DNA of 64,000 nt from Deltaproteobacteria bacterium (GTDB taxonomy: Bacteria > Desulfobacterota > Dissulfuribacteria > Dissulfuribacterales > QOAL01): contig JALVJO010000038.1 of assembly GCA_027028245.1 (NCBI GenBank), positions 48,496 to 112,495 of the forward strand, given 5' to 3'. A program made the translations under genes and the position numbers. The notes under the pieces were generated by a model. That model made no database searches. It was not told where the DNA came from and worked only from the letters and a program-made list of their open reading frames with translations. Of this stretch, positions 25,304 to 34,868 are shown in pieces. The number at the start of each line of letters is the position of its first letter. Positions within the stretch are counted from its first letter, which is position 1.

Positions 25304-26731
25304 ATGAAACTGTTTGTCTCATGCCTTAATATTTCAATCTTTTTGACTGTACTCGTAGGATTGATGGTACCTGCCATTTCTTTTTGTGAAGACCTCTACG
25401 TGGATTGCTATTCCGGGAGAGATACAGGCAGGGCTTCTTCTCAAACACCATGGAAAACAATTGGGGCTGCATTAAAACATGCCAGAAATTCAGATGTAAT
25501 TTACATAGAGCCCGGCACTTATCACGAGTCCTTGAACCTTGCCATGATCCCCCTCAGGGGGGTCAGCCTTGTGGGAATATCTGACAACGGAAACAGGCCG
25601 GTTATTCACTCCGAATCTCCAGACACTGATACAATCTTTCTGGTCAACTATTATGGTGTGGTAAAAAATCTGGACATTACAGGTGCAGCAAACTCGCATG
25701 GAATAAACTGCATTGCAAATGGCGGCAGAAATCAGGCTGAAATCTCAAGATGTAATATTTACGGCAATAACGTGGGAGTGCATGTCACCACTGTTGGAAA
25801 CAGCAGTTCGGAGTGCATCCCTTTTATTCATGACAACAAAATATTTTCCAATGTCACACAGGGCATAGGAAATATGGGCCATTCAAGTGCCTTGATACAA
25901 AGAAATATTATAAATGACAATGGCAGCGGTGAGGCTGGAAATGGCGGCATCGGAAACAGGGATAATTCATCTGCTCAAATTATAGGAAATATCATTTATG
26001 CAAACAATCACTCAGGCATAGCAGTACGTGACCATGCCTCCCCCAAGATCGTGAACAACACCATATATAATCACAGTTTCTCCGGGAATCAGGCTGCTGG
26101 TATAAGGTTTGCCAACCCGCCCAATAATGACCCCACATCCATAATAAACAATATAATTGCGCAGAATACCTTTGGCTTACTTACAAAGCCTGGCAGTTCA
26201 TTGCCTGTCATTGATTATAATCTGGTTTGGAATAACTCGGCAGCCGACTATAAGGGATTCCAAAAGGGAGAACATGGCATATCTGCTGACCCGCTCATGC
26301 TGAATCCTGAAAATGGCGACTTTCATTTGACGGCAGATTCGCCATGCATAGATGCAGGCCTTACGAGCGATTTGTCAAAATATCCGGATTTTGACGGGAT
26401 CCAGCGGCCGGTTGGGGCCTCCACAGACATTGGTGCCTATGAATACATTGATGAGTCTGAATCTCCTTCAAGGCCGACGCCTCCAGTTATCGCAGCTGAA
26501 GTAAATGGACAGAATATAAATATCACCTGGAATCAGGTTCCATGGGCCAACCGTTATATTCTCTTTTATGCCCCAGAAGATATTAGTTACATAAACACCA
26601 TAAACTTGGAAAACCGCAAGGAATTTTCTACCAAATTATGGGATGGAGCCGCTTTTTTCGTGGCGGTTAAAGCATGCAATAATGAAGGATGCAGCGATTT
26701 TTCAGACATTAAATATCTTGAGATAAATTAG
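25304..26731 (+). CDS. Secreted right-handed beta-helix protein with C-terminal fibronectin-like domain
   Basis: A 475-residue protein with a signal peptide ending near SFCED. It begins DLYVDCYSGRDTGRASSQTPWKTI, the start of many pectate-lyase-like parallel beta-helix proteins, with about 10 N-rich coils (GNIIYANNHSGIAV). Positions about 335-375 hold the DAGLTSDLSKYPDFDG..RP motif common to these proteins. A C-terminal domain from about 390 (PPVIAAEVNGQNINITWNQVPWANRYILF) reads as fibronectin type III. Likely surface-exposed; no catalytic residues assigned. It follows the cytochrome pair after a terminator. Confidence 0.75.
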   Translation: MKLFVSCLNISIFLTVLVGLMVPAISFCEDLYVDCYSGRDTGRASSQTPWKTIGAALKHARNSDVIYIEPGTYHESLNLAMIPLRGVSLVGISDNGNRPVIHSESPDTDTIFLVNYYGVVKNLDITGAANSHGINCIANGGRNQAEISRCNIYGNNVGVHVTTVGNSSSECIPFIHDNKIFSNVTQGIGNMGHSSALIQRNIINDNGSGEAGNGGIGNRDNSSAQIIGNIIYANNHSGIAVRDHASPKIVNNTIYNHSFSGNQAAGIRFANPPNNDPTSIINNIIAQNTFGLLTKPGSSLPVIDYNLVWNNSAADYKGFQKGEHGISADPLMLNPENGDFHLTADSPCIDAGLTSDLSKYPDFDGIQRPVGASTDIGAYEYIDESESPSRPTPPVIAAEVNGQNINITWNQVPWANRYILFYAPEDISYINTINLENRKEFSTKLWDGAAFFVAVKACNNEGCSDFSDIKYLEIN

Positions 26732-26865
26732 CCAGGACCCCAATCCGGTTTTGACCTGACGGGGTGAAAAATTTAGGCCCTAAACAGAGACCTTGGCATC
26801 ACTTTTAATTCTGGGCGGAAGGGGGAAGGCTGCACCTGCCCTCCCCGTCTCTTTGCAGTCTCCTT

Positions 26866-28275
26866 TTAGAAATCCAACTGGCTTCTGATACCCCATATAT
26901 ATATATCATCTATCCTGGAATTTCCGCCGGCATTATCTATCCATTGAAAATCTGCACTCAGTGCAAAATACTGGTTCATCATGAAACGGTAGTAGGCCTC
27001 CACGTAGTTCTCATTTGCAGTGTGGTCATTGTCATCCTCATAATCATCTGTGAGCAGTGTCTGGCCGTATGCAAAACCAAAGGCATCACCTCCCCTGTTC
27101 CATAGGCCTCCATCCAACTCAAAACCCGCTGACCACGTGCGGTTAAAGGGAATCATCTCCCATGCGTCATCATCGCTGTTCCACACAGCACGATCATCCG
27201 TAAGGGTCTGGCTGTAGCGGGCAAAACCCTTGAGGCCTTCTATAAGTTCCTGATCAAAGGAAAGGCCCCAGCCCGTAAGGGAACTATCAGCAAGTTTTCC
27301 GGCCTTTTCATGTTCCATGCCCGGGACCTTAGCAAGGTCCTTGTTCTTGAGATATCCCCTTTTGTCAACCCAGCCATAAAACCTGTAGTTGCCGTTTCTG
27401 CCGAAAAGACCGGGCATGACGTTCATCTGCCCGGCTATCATCCCATCGTCAAAGACATTGTGCCACACGGTATCTTCGCCATGAGCCCGGACGCTTGCCC
27501 CAACAACCTTGAATTCCAGTAGATCAACGGGTCTTGCCCGCAACTGGAACGCAGGGCAGTAAAAATTGTCAGGCTCCGGGATGTTCATGCCCATGCTCTT
27601 TACAAATATATTCGAACTGAACTGGCTGGTCTCGTCACCTGCTACCTCGTTTTCATCAAAAAGTACGCTTATATCCATTTTTCCAATATCAAAACCGTAC
27701 CTGTCATCCAGGAAAGAGAACTCATAAAAGGCCTCGGATATGGTAAGGGCAGCCTCATCAAGGGCCGTGGCTGTCTTATAGGCATCATAATTGGGCACAC
27801 TGAAGCTGGGAACGTCATTGTTCAGGCCGTCTCCGTCACCACCCTCGAAATGGATAAAGAATTTTCCCCACTTGGCAAAGTCTGCATCCAGGTTGAGATC
27901 AAGGGTGTAAGAGGCATCCTGGGTAGACCTGATGTCTTCCAAGCTGTCCGTATCCCCGAGGGTGCCCATCAAGATGCCCGTGGCACCTCCTCCCAGGCTG
28001 AACCTGTCATACCAGTGTTCTTGCGGCTCGGACTCTTGTACCTGTGCCTCAGCTGCTGGGAGCGCCTCCTTTTCACCTTGGTGCTTAATGCGTGAAAGCT
28101 CTTGTTCAACACTTTCCAGCCTCTTGCTGAGATTCCTGTTTTCCTTCATAAGCTGTTTTACCATTTCTTCCAGTCTCTGCTCCCTCGGCGAGACACCTCC
28201 CCCTGCAAAAACATCGGCAAAGGCACCAAAGAACAAAACGATAACAAAAAAACACACAATTCTTTTCATTTTCAT
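26866..28275 (-). CDS. OprB-like outer-membrane porin under cobalamin-riboswitch control
   Basis: A 469-residue outer-membrane porin. After a signal peptide comes a coiled-coil stretch (about 30-68, with KENRNLSKRLESVEQELSRI) that may trimerise or bind peptidoglycan, then a carbohydrate-porin-like barrel. Diagnostic segments are GKMDISVLFDENEVAGDETSQF (near 200) and the last strand ending LDF. A cobalamin riboswitch lies directly upstream (28311-28552), so expression should fall when B12 is plentiful. It is therefore a candidate cobamide or cobalt-complex uptake porin, an inference from the riboswitch. GAGGGGG precedes the ATG. Confidence 0.75.
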   Translation of the reverse strand: MKMKRIVCFFVIVLFFGAFADVFAGGGVSPREQRLEEMVKQLMKENRNLSKRLESVEQELSRIKHQGEKEALPAAEAQVQESEPQEHWYDRFSLGGGATGILMGTLGDTDSLEDIRSTQDASYTLDLNLDADFAKWGKFFIHFEGGDGDGLNNDVPSFSVPNYDAYKTATALDEAALTISEAFYEFSFLDDRYGFDIGKMDISVLFDENEVAGDETSQFSSNIFVKSMGMNIPEPDNFYCPAFQLRARPVDLLEFKVVGASVRAHGEDTVWHNVFDDGMIAGQMNVMPGLFGRNGNYRFYGWVDKRGYLKNKDLAKVPGMEHEKAGKLADSSLTGWGLSFDQELIEGLKGFARYSQTLTDDRAVWNSDDDAWEMIPFNRTWSAGFELDGGLWNRGGDAFGFAYGQTLLTDDYEDDNDHTANENYVEAYYRFMMNQYFALSADFQWIDNAGGNSRIDDIYIWGIRSQLDF

Positions 28276-28310
28276 CCCCCTCGGTTATACACGGTTATAT
28301 ATTTTGGAAC

Positions 28311-28344
28311 AAAAAACCCGAAGCCATTATCTGACGGCTCCGGG
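28311..28344 (-). terminator. Riboswitch terminator hairpin
   Basis: On the minus strand CCCGGAGCC pairs with GGCTTCGGG across a 10-nt loop and is followed by a run of T. It is the probable switching platform of the cobalamin riboswitch. Confidence 0.75.
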
Positions 28345-28552
28345 CTGCCCGCTAATCCCGTCCACCTCGGATCAGGTTCAGGTCTCCGCTGAATCAAATC
28401 CTTCATCTTCTGCCTCCAGGTATCCTGACTCGTGGATCAACCTAATTTCTGAGCCTTCCCGTTGCATGAACAGTGGCATCGTCAGATTTCGTCCCCACTC
28501 ACAGTGGCGGGCCCGCTCTGGATTTTCACCAGATTCCCTGAAAGACAGAATG
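28345..28552 (-). promoter_or_regulatory. Cobalamin riboswitch
   Basis: The minus strand contains the conserved order of the B12 aptamer: CTGGTGAAAATCCAGAGC, then CCCGCCACTGT, then GCCACTG, GGGAAGG and the B12 box GAGTCAGGATACCTGG. The core is about 28410-28545. It is followed by a terminator and then the porin start, so ligand binding likely stops transcription. A GAACCTGATC stretch in the platform resembles a thiamine motif but lacks the rest of it. Confidence 0.88.
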
Positions 28553-28800
28553 AATGATTATTCATTTTAAGATCTTTGTGAAATATATGTCAACAGAAAT
28601 TCTTTACCATGACAAATATTTTTTGCAGTGAATCCGCCAAGACCTGGAGCAGTAATCTCCTGTCCCGGATTCGGCTCCAGTTTTTGCAGCAATCCAGATA
28701 AGTATGGGCAAGGCAGAATACTATCTTATCCGTTTACTGCTAAAATAATGCCTGCTGAAATGCCTACTGTTTGCCAAAGACTACTAAATAAGCAAACTAT

Positions 28801-29025
28801 GGGAGCATTCCTAATTTCCCCCCCATTTGTGCCATTGGCAAGGAAGGAGTGTTTCTTAAAAGGTTTCACCACAAGGAAGCCAACTTCAGCCGCAGTCAAG
28901 CCGCAAAGATTGGCCATGTCTGTATTCGAGAAGGATTTGAAATTTGCACAGCGTCTTGGTGAACCTTGAAAGAAATACACCCATCCTTGCCCTTCTTCAT
29001 CCAGGTACAAACCCGGAATGCCCCC
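28801..29025 (-). repeat. MITE-like element, copy A (225 bp)
   Basis: This 225-bp sequence matches 53750-53973 in opposite orientation with about 85% identity by eye. Both copies end in inverted repeats: GGGAGCATTCC at one end and GGAATGCTCCC (here GGAATGCCCCC) at the other. It carries no intact gene, although both copies keep a partly open frame. Size and structure fit a non-autonomous transposable element. It sits just after the gltA-type gene's stop. Confidence 0.65.
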
Positions 29026-29031
29026 CAGAAA

Positions 29032-30405
29032 CTACAGTCTGCCTTCCATAAAGTCGACCATGGACCGGGCGGCAATTCTTCCCTGGTAGGCTGCCTTTGC
29101 CACAGTCTGAGGGCCAAGAACATCGTCTCCGCCGGCAAATATCCAGGGGACAGAGGTCTGAAGGGTCTCAGGGTTCACTTCAAAGGTGCCCCATGGGGCC
29201 CTTTTAATTTCTATGCCCTTTACAGCAGTAGGATCCACGTTCTGACTGATGGCTGCAATTATACTGTCGGCCTGGATCATGAAATTGGAACCTTCAATGG
29301 GAACAGGCCTTCTTCTTCCTGATTCATCCGGCTCTCCAAGCTCCATCCTGATGCACTCTATCCTGTCAAGTCTTCCCTTGCTGCCGTGAATGGCCACGGG
29401 AGCTGCCAGGAATTCCAGGCGAACTCCTTCTTCCTCCAGGTGATGGATCTCGGCCTGGGATGCAGGCATTTCCTTCTTGGTCCGCCTGTAGAGGATAAAG
29501 ACATCCTTTGAACCAAGACGAAGGGCGGTGCGCGCCACATCGATTGCAACGTTTCCTCCGCCTACTACCACTACTCTTGCTCCCAGATCCAAGTCTGCAC
29601 CGAGGTTTACCTCCCTGAGGTAATCTACGCCGTGCATCACGCCCTTGAGATCTTCACCGGGTATGCCCAGTTTCCTGCTCTTGTGAGCTCCTATCCCAAC
29701 AAAGACCGCGTCAAAGCCCTCGGACTTCAATTCTTCCAGGGTCTTGTCCCTGCCGATGGTGATATTGCTTTTGATCTCAACGCCGCAGGCTTTGAGTGCA
29801 TCAAATTCGGCCTTTATGATATCCCTGGGCAGCCTGAAGGCAGGTATCCCCACACTCAGCATACCTCCAAGGACAGGAAGTGAATCGTAAATAGTGCATT
29901 TAACTCCTTTATGGGCAAGGTTGTAGGCCACGGTCATACCTGCCGGCCCGGAACCCACGATGGCCGCCTTCCTGCCGGTGGGAAGGGCACAGGGCTCCAT
30001 GAGGGTCTTGTTGTTTTCCACCATCCAGTCCACTATAAAACGCTCCAGCATGCCTATGGCCACTGGCTCGCCCTTTTTCCCCCTGATACAGTGTCCCTCA
30101 CACTGGAATTCGTGCGGGCAGACCCTTGAACAGACTGCGGGCATGGAACTTGTCTTTCTTATGGTCCAGTAGGCCTTTTCGATTTCGCCTTCCCTCAGAA
30201 GCTTTATAAAGGCGGGAATATCGTTATGCAGGGGACAGCCCTTCCTGCAGCCGGGTTTTTTACACTGGAGGCATCTTTCAGCTTCCATCCTGGCAGTTTC
30301 CGGGTCGTATCCAAAAACTATCTCGTCGAAATTGCGAATTCTTTCCTCCGGGGACAGTTCCTTGGGTTTGTGGCGCTGGATGGCCATCCTTTCCTTGGGC
30401 TTCAC
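29032..30405 (-). CDS. gltA: NAD(P)-dependent glutamate synthase, GltD-like/homotetrameric type
   Basis: A 457-residue cytosolic flavoenzyme. An N-terminal Fe-S part (about 40-110) has Cys clusters CLQCKKPGCRKGCP and CSRVCPHEFQC...C, followed by FAD-binding GSGPAGMTVAY (near 150) and NAD(P)-binding GGGNVAID (near 285). It matches the GltD-like proteins annotated as homotetrameric glutamate synthase. NfnB/SudA are close relatives, but no partner gene such as sudB or nfnA is adjacent. The GTG start at 30405 is supported by AAGGAG upstream. Ammonia assimilation is the conventional role. Confidence 0.75.
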   Translation of the reverse strand: MKPKERMAIQRHKPKELSPEERIRNFDEIVFGYDPETARMEAERCLQCKKPGCRKGCPLHNDIPAFIKLLREGEIEKAYWTIRKTSSMPAVCSRVCPHEFQCEGHCIRGKKGEPVAIGMLERFIVDWMVENNKTLMEPCALPTGRKAAIVGSGPAGMTVAYNLAHKGVKCTIYDSLPVLGGMLSVGIPAFRLPRDIIKAEFDALKACGVEIKSNITIGRDKTLEELKSEGFDAVFVGIGAHKSRKLGIPGEDLKGVMHGVDYLREVNLGADLDLGARVVVVGGGNVAIDVARTALRLGSKDVFILYRRTKKEMPASQAEIHHLEEEGVRLEFLAAPVAIHGSKGRLDRIECIRMELGEPDESGRRRPVPIEGSNFMIQADSIIAAISQNVDPTAVKGIEIKRAPWGTFEVNPETLQTSVPWIFAGGDDVLGPQTVAKAAYQGRIAARSMVDFMEGRL

Positions 30406-30484
30406 TCGATTCTCCTTGACAAGGTAATTGACTAATGTCTAAATGCTTTCAAAAATCAATGTATAAGGGTGTTTTCACAGAGAA

Positions 30485-30682
30485 ATGGAATATTACTGCG
30501 AAAAAGATAACCGCCAGACAGATATAAGTAAAGGGTGCAGGCATCCCAATGATTTCTGCCAGCACCGCCAGGCCTGCATGATTCATTTTCTGGAACAGGA
30601 AGAAAAGAGAAACCAAAAAATCGGGGAAGAAACGTCCCCGAAAACCCTTAGCGAGACCAAGGAAAATGACCAGAGAATGTAA
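30485..30682 (+). CDS. Small Cys-rich hypothetical protein
   Basis: 65 residues with five Cys (YYCEKDNRQTDISKGCRHPN, then FCQHRQAC), probably a metal-binding or Fe-S-like fold. The C-terminal third is polar. It overlaps the next gene by 17 nt, suggesting an operon. Ribosome site weak. Function unknown. Confidence 0.5.
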   Translation: MEYYCEKDNRQTDISKGCRHPNDFCQHRQACMIHFLEQEEKRNQKIGEETSPKTLSETKENDQRM

Positions 30683-31511
30683 AATTACAGTACTTTGTGA
30701 AAACAGCGTGGCAGGGCCCTTCGGCCTTACGGGTGAGCACGGCTGGGCCGCATACGTGGAGACAGACGGATGCAGGATACTTTTCGATACCGGCCAGGGT
30801 CAGGGCCTGGTCCCCAACAGCCTCATCCTGAAAAAGGATCTTGGCAAGATAGATTCCATTGTGCTGAGCCACGGACATTATGACCACACCTCTGGGCTGC
30901 CCCAGGCAGTGCAGCTCAGGGGTGAAGTACCAGTCTATGCCCATCCCGATATCTTCCTGGACAGGTACTGGTCAAGAGGGGGACAGAAGAGACATATCGG
31001 AATAAGGTTCAAGAAATCCTGGCTGGAATCCCTTGGCTGCAGGTTTGAATTCAGGACAGGCTTTGCGGAGATTTATCCAGGGATCCATATAACAGGAGAA
31101 GTACCGAGAACTACCGATTTCGAACCACCTGATCCCAACATGAAGATACCCGGAGAAAAGCCGGGAGAAATGCTTCAGGACCAGCTTCGAGATGACCTGT
31201 CAATGGTGATAGATACCCGGGAAGGACTAGTGATCCTACTTGGCTGTGCCCATGCCGGGCTAGTAAACATCTTGAATTGGTGCTCTGAAAACCTGCCTGG
31301 AAGACCTTTTCACACGGTTATCGGGGGTACCCACCTGGGTTTTGCCGGAGCTGACCAGTTCGAGAAAACACTTGCGGCCCTGGACCAGTTCGATATCAAA
31401 AGACTTGGTGCGTCCCACTGTACCGGGCTTGAAAACAGTTCCAGGCTGTACTGTGCCCTGGGCAAGAGGTTTTTTCATGCCTCAGCAGGCATAACCGTGA
31501 CCATCGGCTAA
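30666..31511 (+). CDS. Metallo-beta-lactamase-fold hydrolase
   Basis: A 281-residue protein with the SHGHYDHTSG zinc motif near 60 and the HAGLVN and SHCTG segments downstream, as in the beta-lactamase fold used by MBL-type hydrolases. A related family includes DHPP synthase-like and flavodiiron-associated MBLs; substrate unknown. AAGGAAA precedes the start. It overlaps the small Cys-rich gene upstream. Confidence 0.75.
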   Translation: MTRECKITVLCENSVAGPFGLTGEHGWAAYVETDGCRILFDTGQGQGLVPNSLILKKDLGKIDSIVLSHGHYDHTSGLPQAVQLRGEVPVYAHPDIFLDRYWSRGGQKRHIGIRFKKSWLESLGCRFEFRTGFAEIYPGIHITGEVPRTTDFEPPDPNMKIPGEKPGEMLQDQLRDDLSMVIDTREGLVILLGCAHAGLVNILNWCSENLPGRPFHTVIGGTHLGFAGADQFEKTLAALDQFDIKRLGASHCTGLENSSRLYCALGKRFFHASAGITVTIG

Positions 31512-31526
31512 TTTGCATCCTTCCAT

Positions 31527-33713
31527 CTATTTAATGCCACCTGTACCCCAGCCGCCGATTCCAAGGAGTTCAACATTTACAAGGAACGAGGTATCATCGG
31601 AATCGGTCTTCAGCTTTCCTTCAACCGCCCAGCAGCTTGACTGGTATCTCAGGGCATAGCGAGATTCTATCTGGCGGGATTCCTCAAAATTCTGCTTGAT
31701 ATGAAACATGAATGACCATGCCTTGGTAAGTGCTGCCCGAAGGTCGCAGTTTAATTCGTTTACGTCTGTGACCTTGTGATACCTGTAATCGAGATCCAGG
31801 GTGCTTCCCAGATATCCTGTGTAGTGCCACCGGACGTTGTGAGTTCTGAAACCATCCCCATAGAAATTATAGGTGGTGTCGTACCTCATATAAAAACGCC
31901 GCAGGGGCCGGAAATCGATCTCCCCGTAAAGATCGGAGAGATTTCTTTTGGGCATGTCGTGAACAAGGTTCAGGGTGGGAACCTGTTCAAAGTTGTAATC
32001 CTCAAAGATTTTAATCCTGATGAGGTCGGAATAGGAAAAGTGACCGTGCCCCAGTTCCCCCTTGTTGCTCAGAAAGCTCAGCATGGAAAACCTGATCCTG
32101 TTGATCTGGTTGTAATAATCCTGGCGGTCGATCTGGGGAATATTGTCATCACGTTTATCAGGGGTGTAGAGGTACTGGATCCGGGGTATGATGCTGTGAC
32201 GCCAGAGCGAATGTCCGGAGAATTTATAATTCCTGGCAAAGGTCTTGCTGAGATCTGCCTGAAGGGTATAGCGGAACTTGTTGTCTGTATCATTGGGCCT
32301 GTCGCCAGTTTCTTCCTCCCCGTATGCCACGTATATTGTATCGTCAAGACTGCCGGTAAAAACCAGATCTCCCCAGTCAAAAAGGTCAAGAGGCATGCTG
32401 AGACAGGGCGACATCTTTATCCTGTGTTCCTTGGTACCCTGCTCACGCCAGTAATCCGTGTAATCGAAATCCATCTGGTAATAAAGGGGCGAATTAAAGA
32501 GCCTGGTCTTGAAGGCGTGGAACAAGACGCTGGGCAGTGTCTGAACTGTATATGCCCTTTCCCCAAAGTAGTGGTTGTCGTTGTATCTTCCGTGAAGTGC
32601 CAGGAAGGTATTTTCCGATTCCCTGGTTATCTGGGCAGTAGACGGACGGATTTCATCTGCGTCTTCTGCAAGGGAGCGATTGAAATACTTCTTGAACACG
32701 TCATTACTGGCATCAAAGCCCATTCGTCCATTGTCAAATTCCTGGAGGTAGTCCATATCACTCATGAGGTCCACGTCCAGCTTTGCGTGAAAACCCATGG
32801 GTAGTCCCTGATCCAGCTTCCCCCTTATCCACCACCTGAAATCATTGCCCCTGATCTGCCCGTCTCCGTTGAAGTCGTCATCGTCCTTTTTGTCATTTAG
32901 AAAATTGTAGCGGATCACAGCCTTGTCTTCCCCGGAAAATACATGCCTGTATTCAATGCCTTCCATCCAGCCGCGGCTGTACATGGGATGCTGGTAAAAG
33001 GTCAAATCCATGCTGTCGTTTAGGGCCAGAAAGAAAGGTATGTTGACGCCCACGCCATTTCGTTTTGAAGAGGTGAATTCCGGAATCAGAAAACCTGTCT
33101 TTCTGTACCTGTTTATGGGTACGTAAAGCCATGGGGTAAAAAATACCGGGATGTCCCGTATCTGAAAACTGCTGTTTCTGGCCTTTGCCTCACCGTTAAC
33201 AGTAAGGGTCAGGTCAGAACACTTGAATTTCCAAGCCTGTTTGGGCAGAGGACAGGTGCTGATGGTAGCCTCTGTGGCATGGTACTGCTCAGGTCCCACC
33301 TTCTCCAGGCGCTTTGCTGTAAGATGTATGTTGTTTCTCTTGAGATAGAGAAAGGCGCTGTCCATCCTCCCGGTTGAAGTCCTCAGGTCGATTTCTCCTC
33401 TTGAGCCCTTGAGGACATCCTGGTCCATGTGTATAACCACATGTCCCCTGGCCAGTATCTTCTGGCCCTCCTTGTCATAAAGGACCTGGTCTGCATAGAC
33501 CTTGAGCTTGTCCTTTATTATCTGGACCCTGCCCTTGGCAATAAAGACCTTAGACTGGTGAAAAAATATTATCCTGTCTGCCTTTATATCCCAGGGCTGG
33601 TCGGCAGATTTGGCAGCTGAAGAAACACCAGCACTAAGAATAATCAGGAAACCAAGAATTGATATGCACAAAGAGGCTGATATGAAGGCCGATCCACGTC
33701 CAGCCATGGTCAT
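31527..33713 (-). CDS. lptD: LPS assembly outer-membrane protein LptD
   Basis: A 728-residue protein with a signal peptide, an N-terminal OstA/LptA-like domain (about 50-150; ADQVLYDKEGQKILARGHV) and a long C-terminal beta-barrel, the architecture of LptD, which inserts lipopolysaccharide in the outer leaflet. The start at 33713 makes an ATGA overlap with dgt, preferred over a longer reading that lies inside dgt. Length fits the family. Confidence 0.85.
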   Translation of the reverse strand: MTMAGRGSAFISASLCISILGFLIILSAGVSSAAKSADQPWDIKADRIIFFHQSKVFIAKGRVQIIKDKLKVYADQVLYDKEGQKILARGHVVIHMDQDVLKGSRGEIDLRTSTGRMDSAFLYLKRNNIHLTAKRLEKVGPEQYHATEATISTCPLPKQAWKFKCSDLTLTVNGEAKARNSSFQIRDIPVFFTPWLYVPINRYRKTGFLIPEFTSSKRNGVGVNIPFFLALNDSMDLTFYQHPMYSRGWMEGIEYRHVFSGEDKAVIRYNFLNDKKDDDDFNGDGQIRGNDFRWWIRGKLDQGLPMGFHAKLDVDLMSDMDYLQEFDNGRMGFDASNDVFKKYFNRSLAEDADEIRPSTAQITRESENTFLALHGRYNDNHYFGERAYTVQTLPSVLFHAFKTRLFNSPLYYQMDFDYTDYWREQGTKEHRIKMSPCLSMPLDLFDWGDLVFTGSLDDTIYVAYGEEETGDRPNDTDNKFRYTLQADLSKTFARNYKFSGHSLWRHSIIPRIQYLYTPDKRDDNIPQIDRQDYYNQINRIRFSMLSFLSNKGELGHGHFSYSDLIRIKIFEDYNFEQVPTLNLVHDMPKRNLSDLYGEIDFRPLRRFYMRYDTTYNFYGDGFRTHNVRWHYTGYLGSTLDLDYRYHKVTDVNELNCDLRAALTKAWSFMFHIKQNFEESRQIESRYALRYQSSCWAVEGKLKTDSDDTSFLVNVELLGIGGWGTGGIK

Positions 33714-34813
33714 ACCACAGAAGAAGGCATGAAGATCCTGCTGTAAAGGTTCTGGGCATAACGATCGGTCATTCCGGCAATGAAATCGCATACATCCCTT
33801 TCATAGGGGGTATTGTCCTTTTCAACGCACCTTTCCTCTTCAAAAAGCCTGGAACGCTCTCTTATGAAGGCATCTTTGTCTTTTAGAAAGTATTGGTAGA
33901 GCTCCTGCAGGATCTTTCTGGCCTTTTCAAACTCATTGTGGACCTGGGGAGCCCGGTAGACATTGTCATAGAGAAATGCCCTTAGTTCCAGCATTGTATC
34001 CAGCATCAGGGGACTTATGTCGAGTTCCATCTTCTGGGGGGTGACCCTTGTACTGGCAATCACATCCTTTATCATGGAAGATATCCGGCTTCCATGGGTA
34101 TCCCCCAGAACCCTTGTCACATCCTCGGGTACCAGAGACGCCTTTATCACGCCGCTTCTTATGGCGTCGTCTAGGTCGTGACTCAGATATGCAATGACGT
34201 CTGCTATCCTTACAACCCTGCCCTCCATGGTCTTGGCACACTCTCCAGGGACCTTGGGGATGATATTGCCAAAGCCCTTGGAATGCTTCAGGATGCCGTC
34301 TCTTACCTCATAGGTCAAATTCAGACCCCTTCCGCCGTTTTCCAGCACGTCCACTACCCTGAGGCTGTGCCTGCAGTGACTGAAACCTCCCGGGACTATC
34401 TCATTCAAAATGGTCTCTCCGGCATGCCCAAAGGGAGTGTGTCCAAGATCATGGCCCAGGGCAATGGCCTCTGTAAGATCCTCGTTCAGTTTCAGAGCCC
34501 TGGCGATGGTCCTTGCAATCTCGGCAACTTCCAGGGTATGGGTAAGCCGCGTACGGTAATGGTCTCCCATGGGGGAAAGAAAGACCTGGGTCTTGTGCTT
34601 AAGCCTTCTGAAGGCCTTGCAGTAGACGATACGATCCCTGTCACGCTGAAACGCAGTCCTGATATTGCAGGACTGGGACTTGATGCGTCTTCCCCTTGTC
34701 TTACTGCTGAGACAGGCATGGGGGCTCAGCATCTCCCTTTCCCTGAGCTCTATCTCTTCCCTGACGGTGAGGAATTTGACCTTTGCGGTTTTGAGCCCTG
34801 AATCTATATACAT
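33710..34813 (-). CDS. dgt: Deoxyguanosinetriphosphate triphosphohydrolase-like HD protein
   Basis: A 367-residue HD-domain protein with RDRIVYCKAFRRLKHKTQVF near 57, TRLTHTLEVAEIAR near 88, and GHDLGHTPFGHAGE near 118. It hydrolyses dGTP or another dNTP to nucleoside and triphosphate in characterised relatives. It is in one operon with lptD downstream and pgsA upstream. Direct substrate not known. Confidence 0.85.
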   Translation of the reverse strand: MYIDSGLKTAKVKFLTVREEIELREREMLSPHACLSSKTRGRRIKSQSCNIRTAFQRDRDRIVYCKAFRRLKHKTQVFLSPMGDHYRTRLTHTLEVAEIARTIARALKLNEDLTEAIALGHDLGHTPFGHAGETILNEIVPGGFSHCRHSLRVVDVLENGGRGLNLTYEVRDGILKHSKGFGNIIPKVPGECAKTMEGRVVRIADVIAYLSHDLDDAIRSGVIKASLVPEDVTRVLGDTHGSRISSMIKDVIASTRVTPQKMELDISPLMLDTMLELRAFLYDNVYRAPQVHNEFEKARKILQELYQYFLKDKDAFIRERSRLFEEERCVEKDNTPYERDVCDFIAGMTDRYAQNLYSRIFMPSSVV

Positions 34814-34868
34814 GGTAAAATGTTATAATGGGAACAAATAGGCAAAGCAAGCCGCTCGAACGCCCATT

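Noticed and set aside
28345-28400. Possible thiamine (TPP) riboswitch
   Set aside because: A GAACCTGATC piece resembles the TPP motif, but CTGAGA and the other conserved arms are missing; the region is the platform of the cobalamin riboswitch.
28726-29010. Open frames inside the two MITE-like copies read as a small gene
   Set aside because: Both copies keep a similar frame, but it has no start with a ribosome site and runs into flanking sequence at different points; it is better explained as a non-coding element.
31776-32804. Plus-strand open frame of 342 codons
   Set aside because: Antisense to lptD, which has a full-length match on the minus strand.
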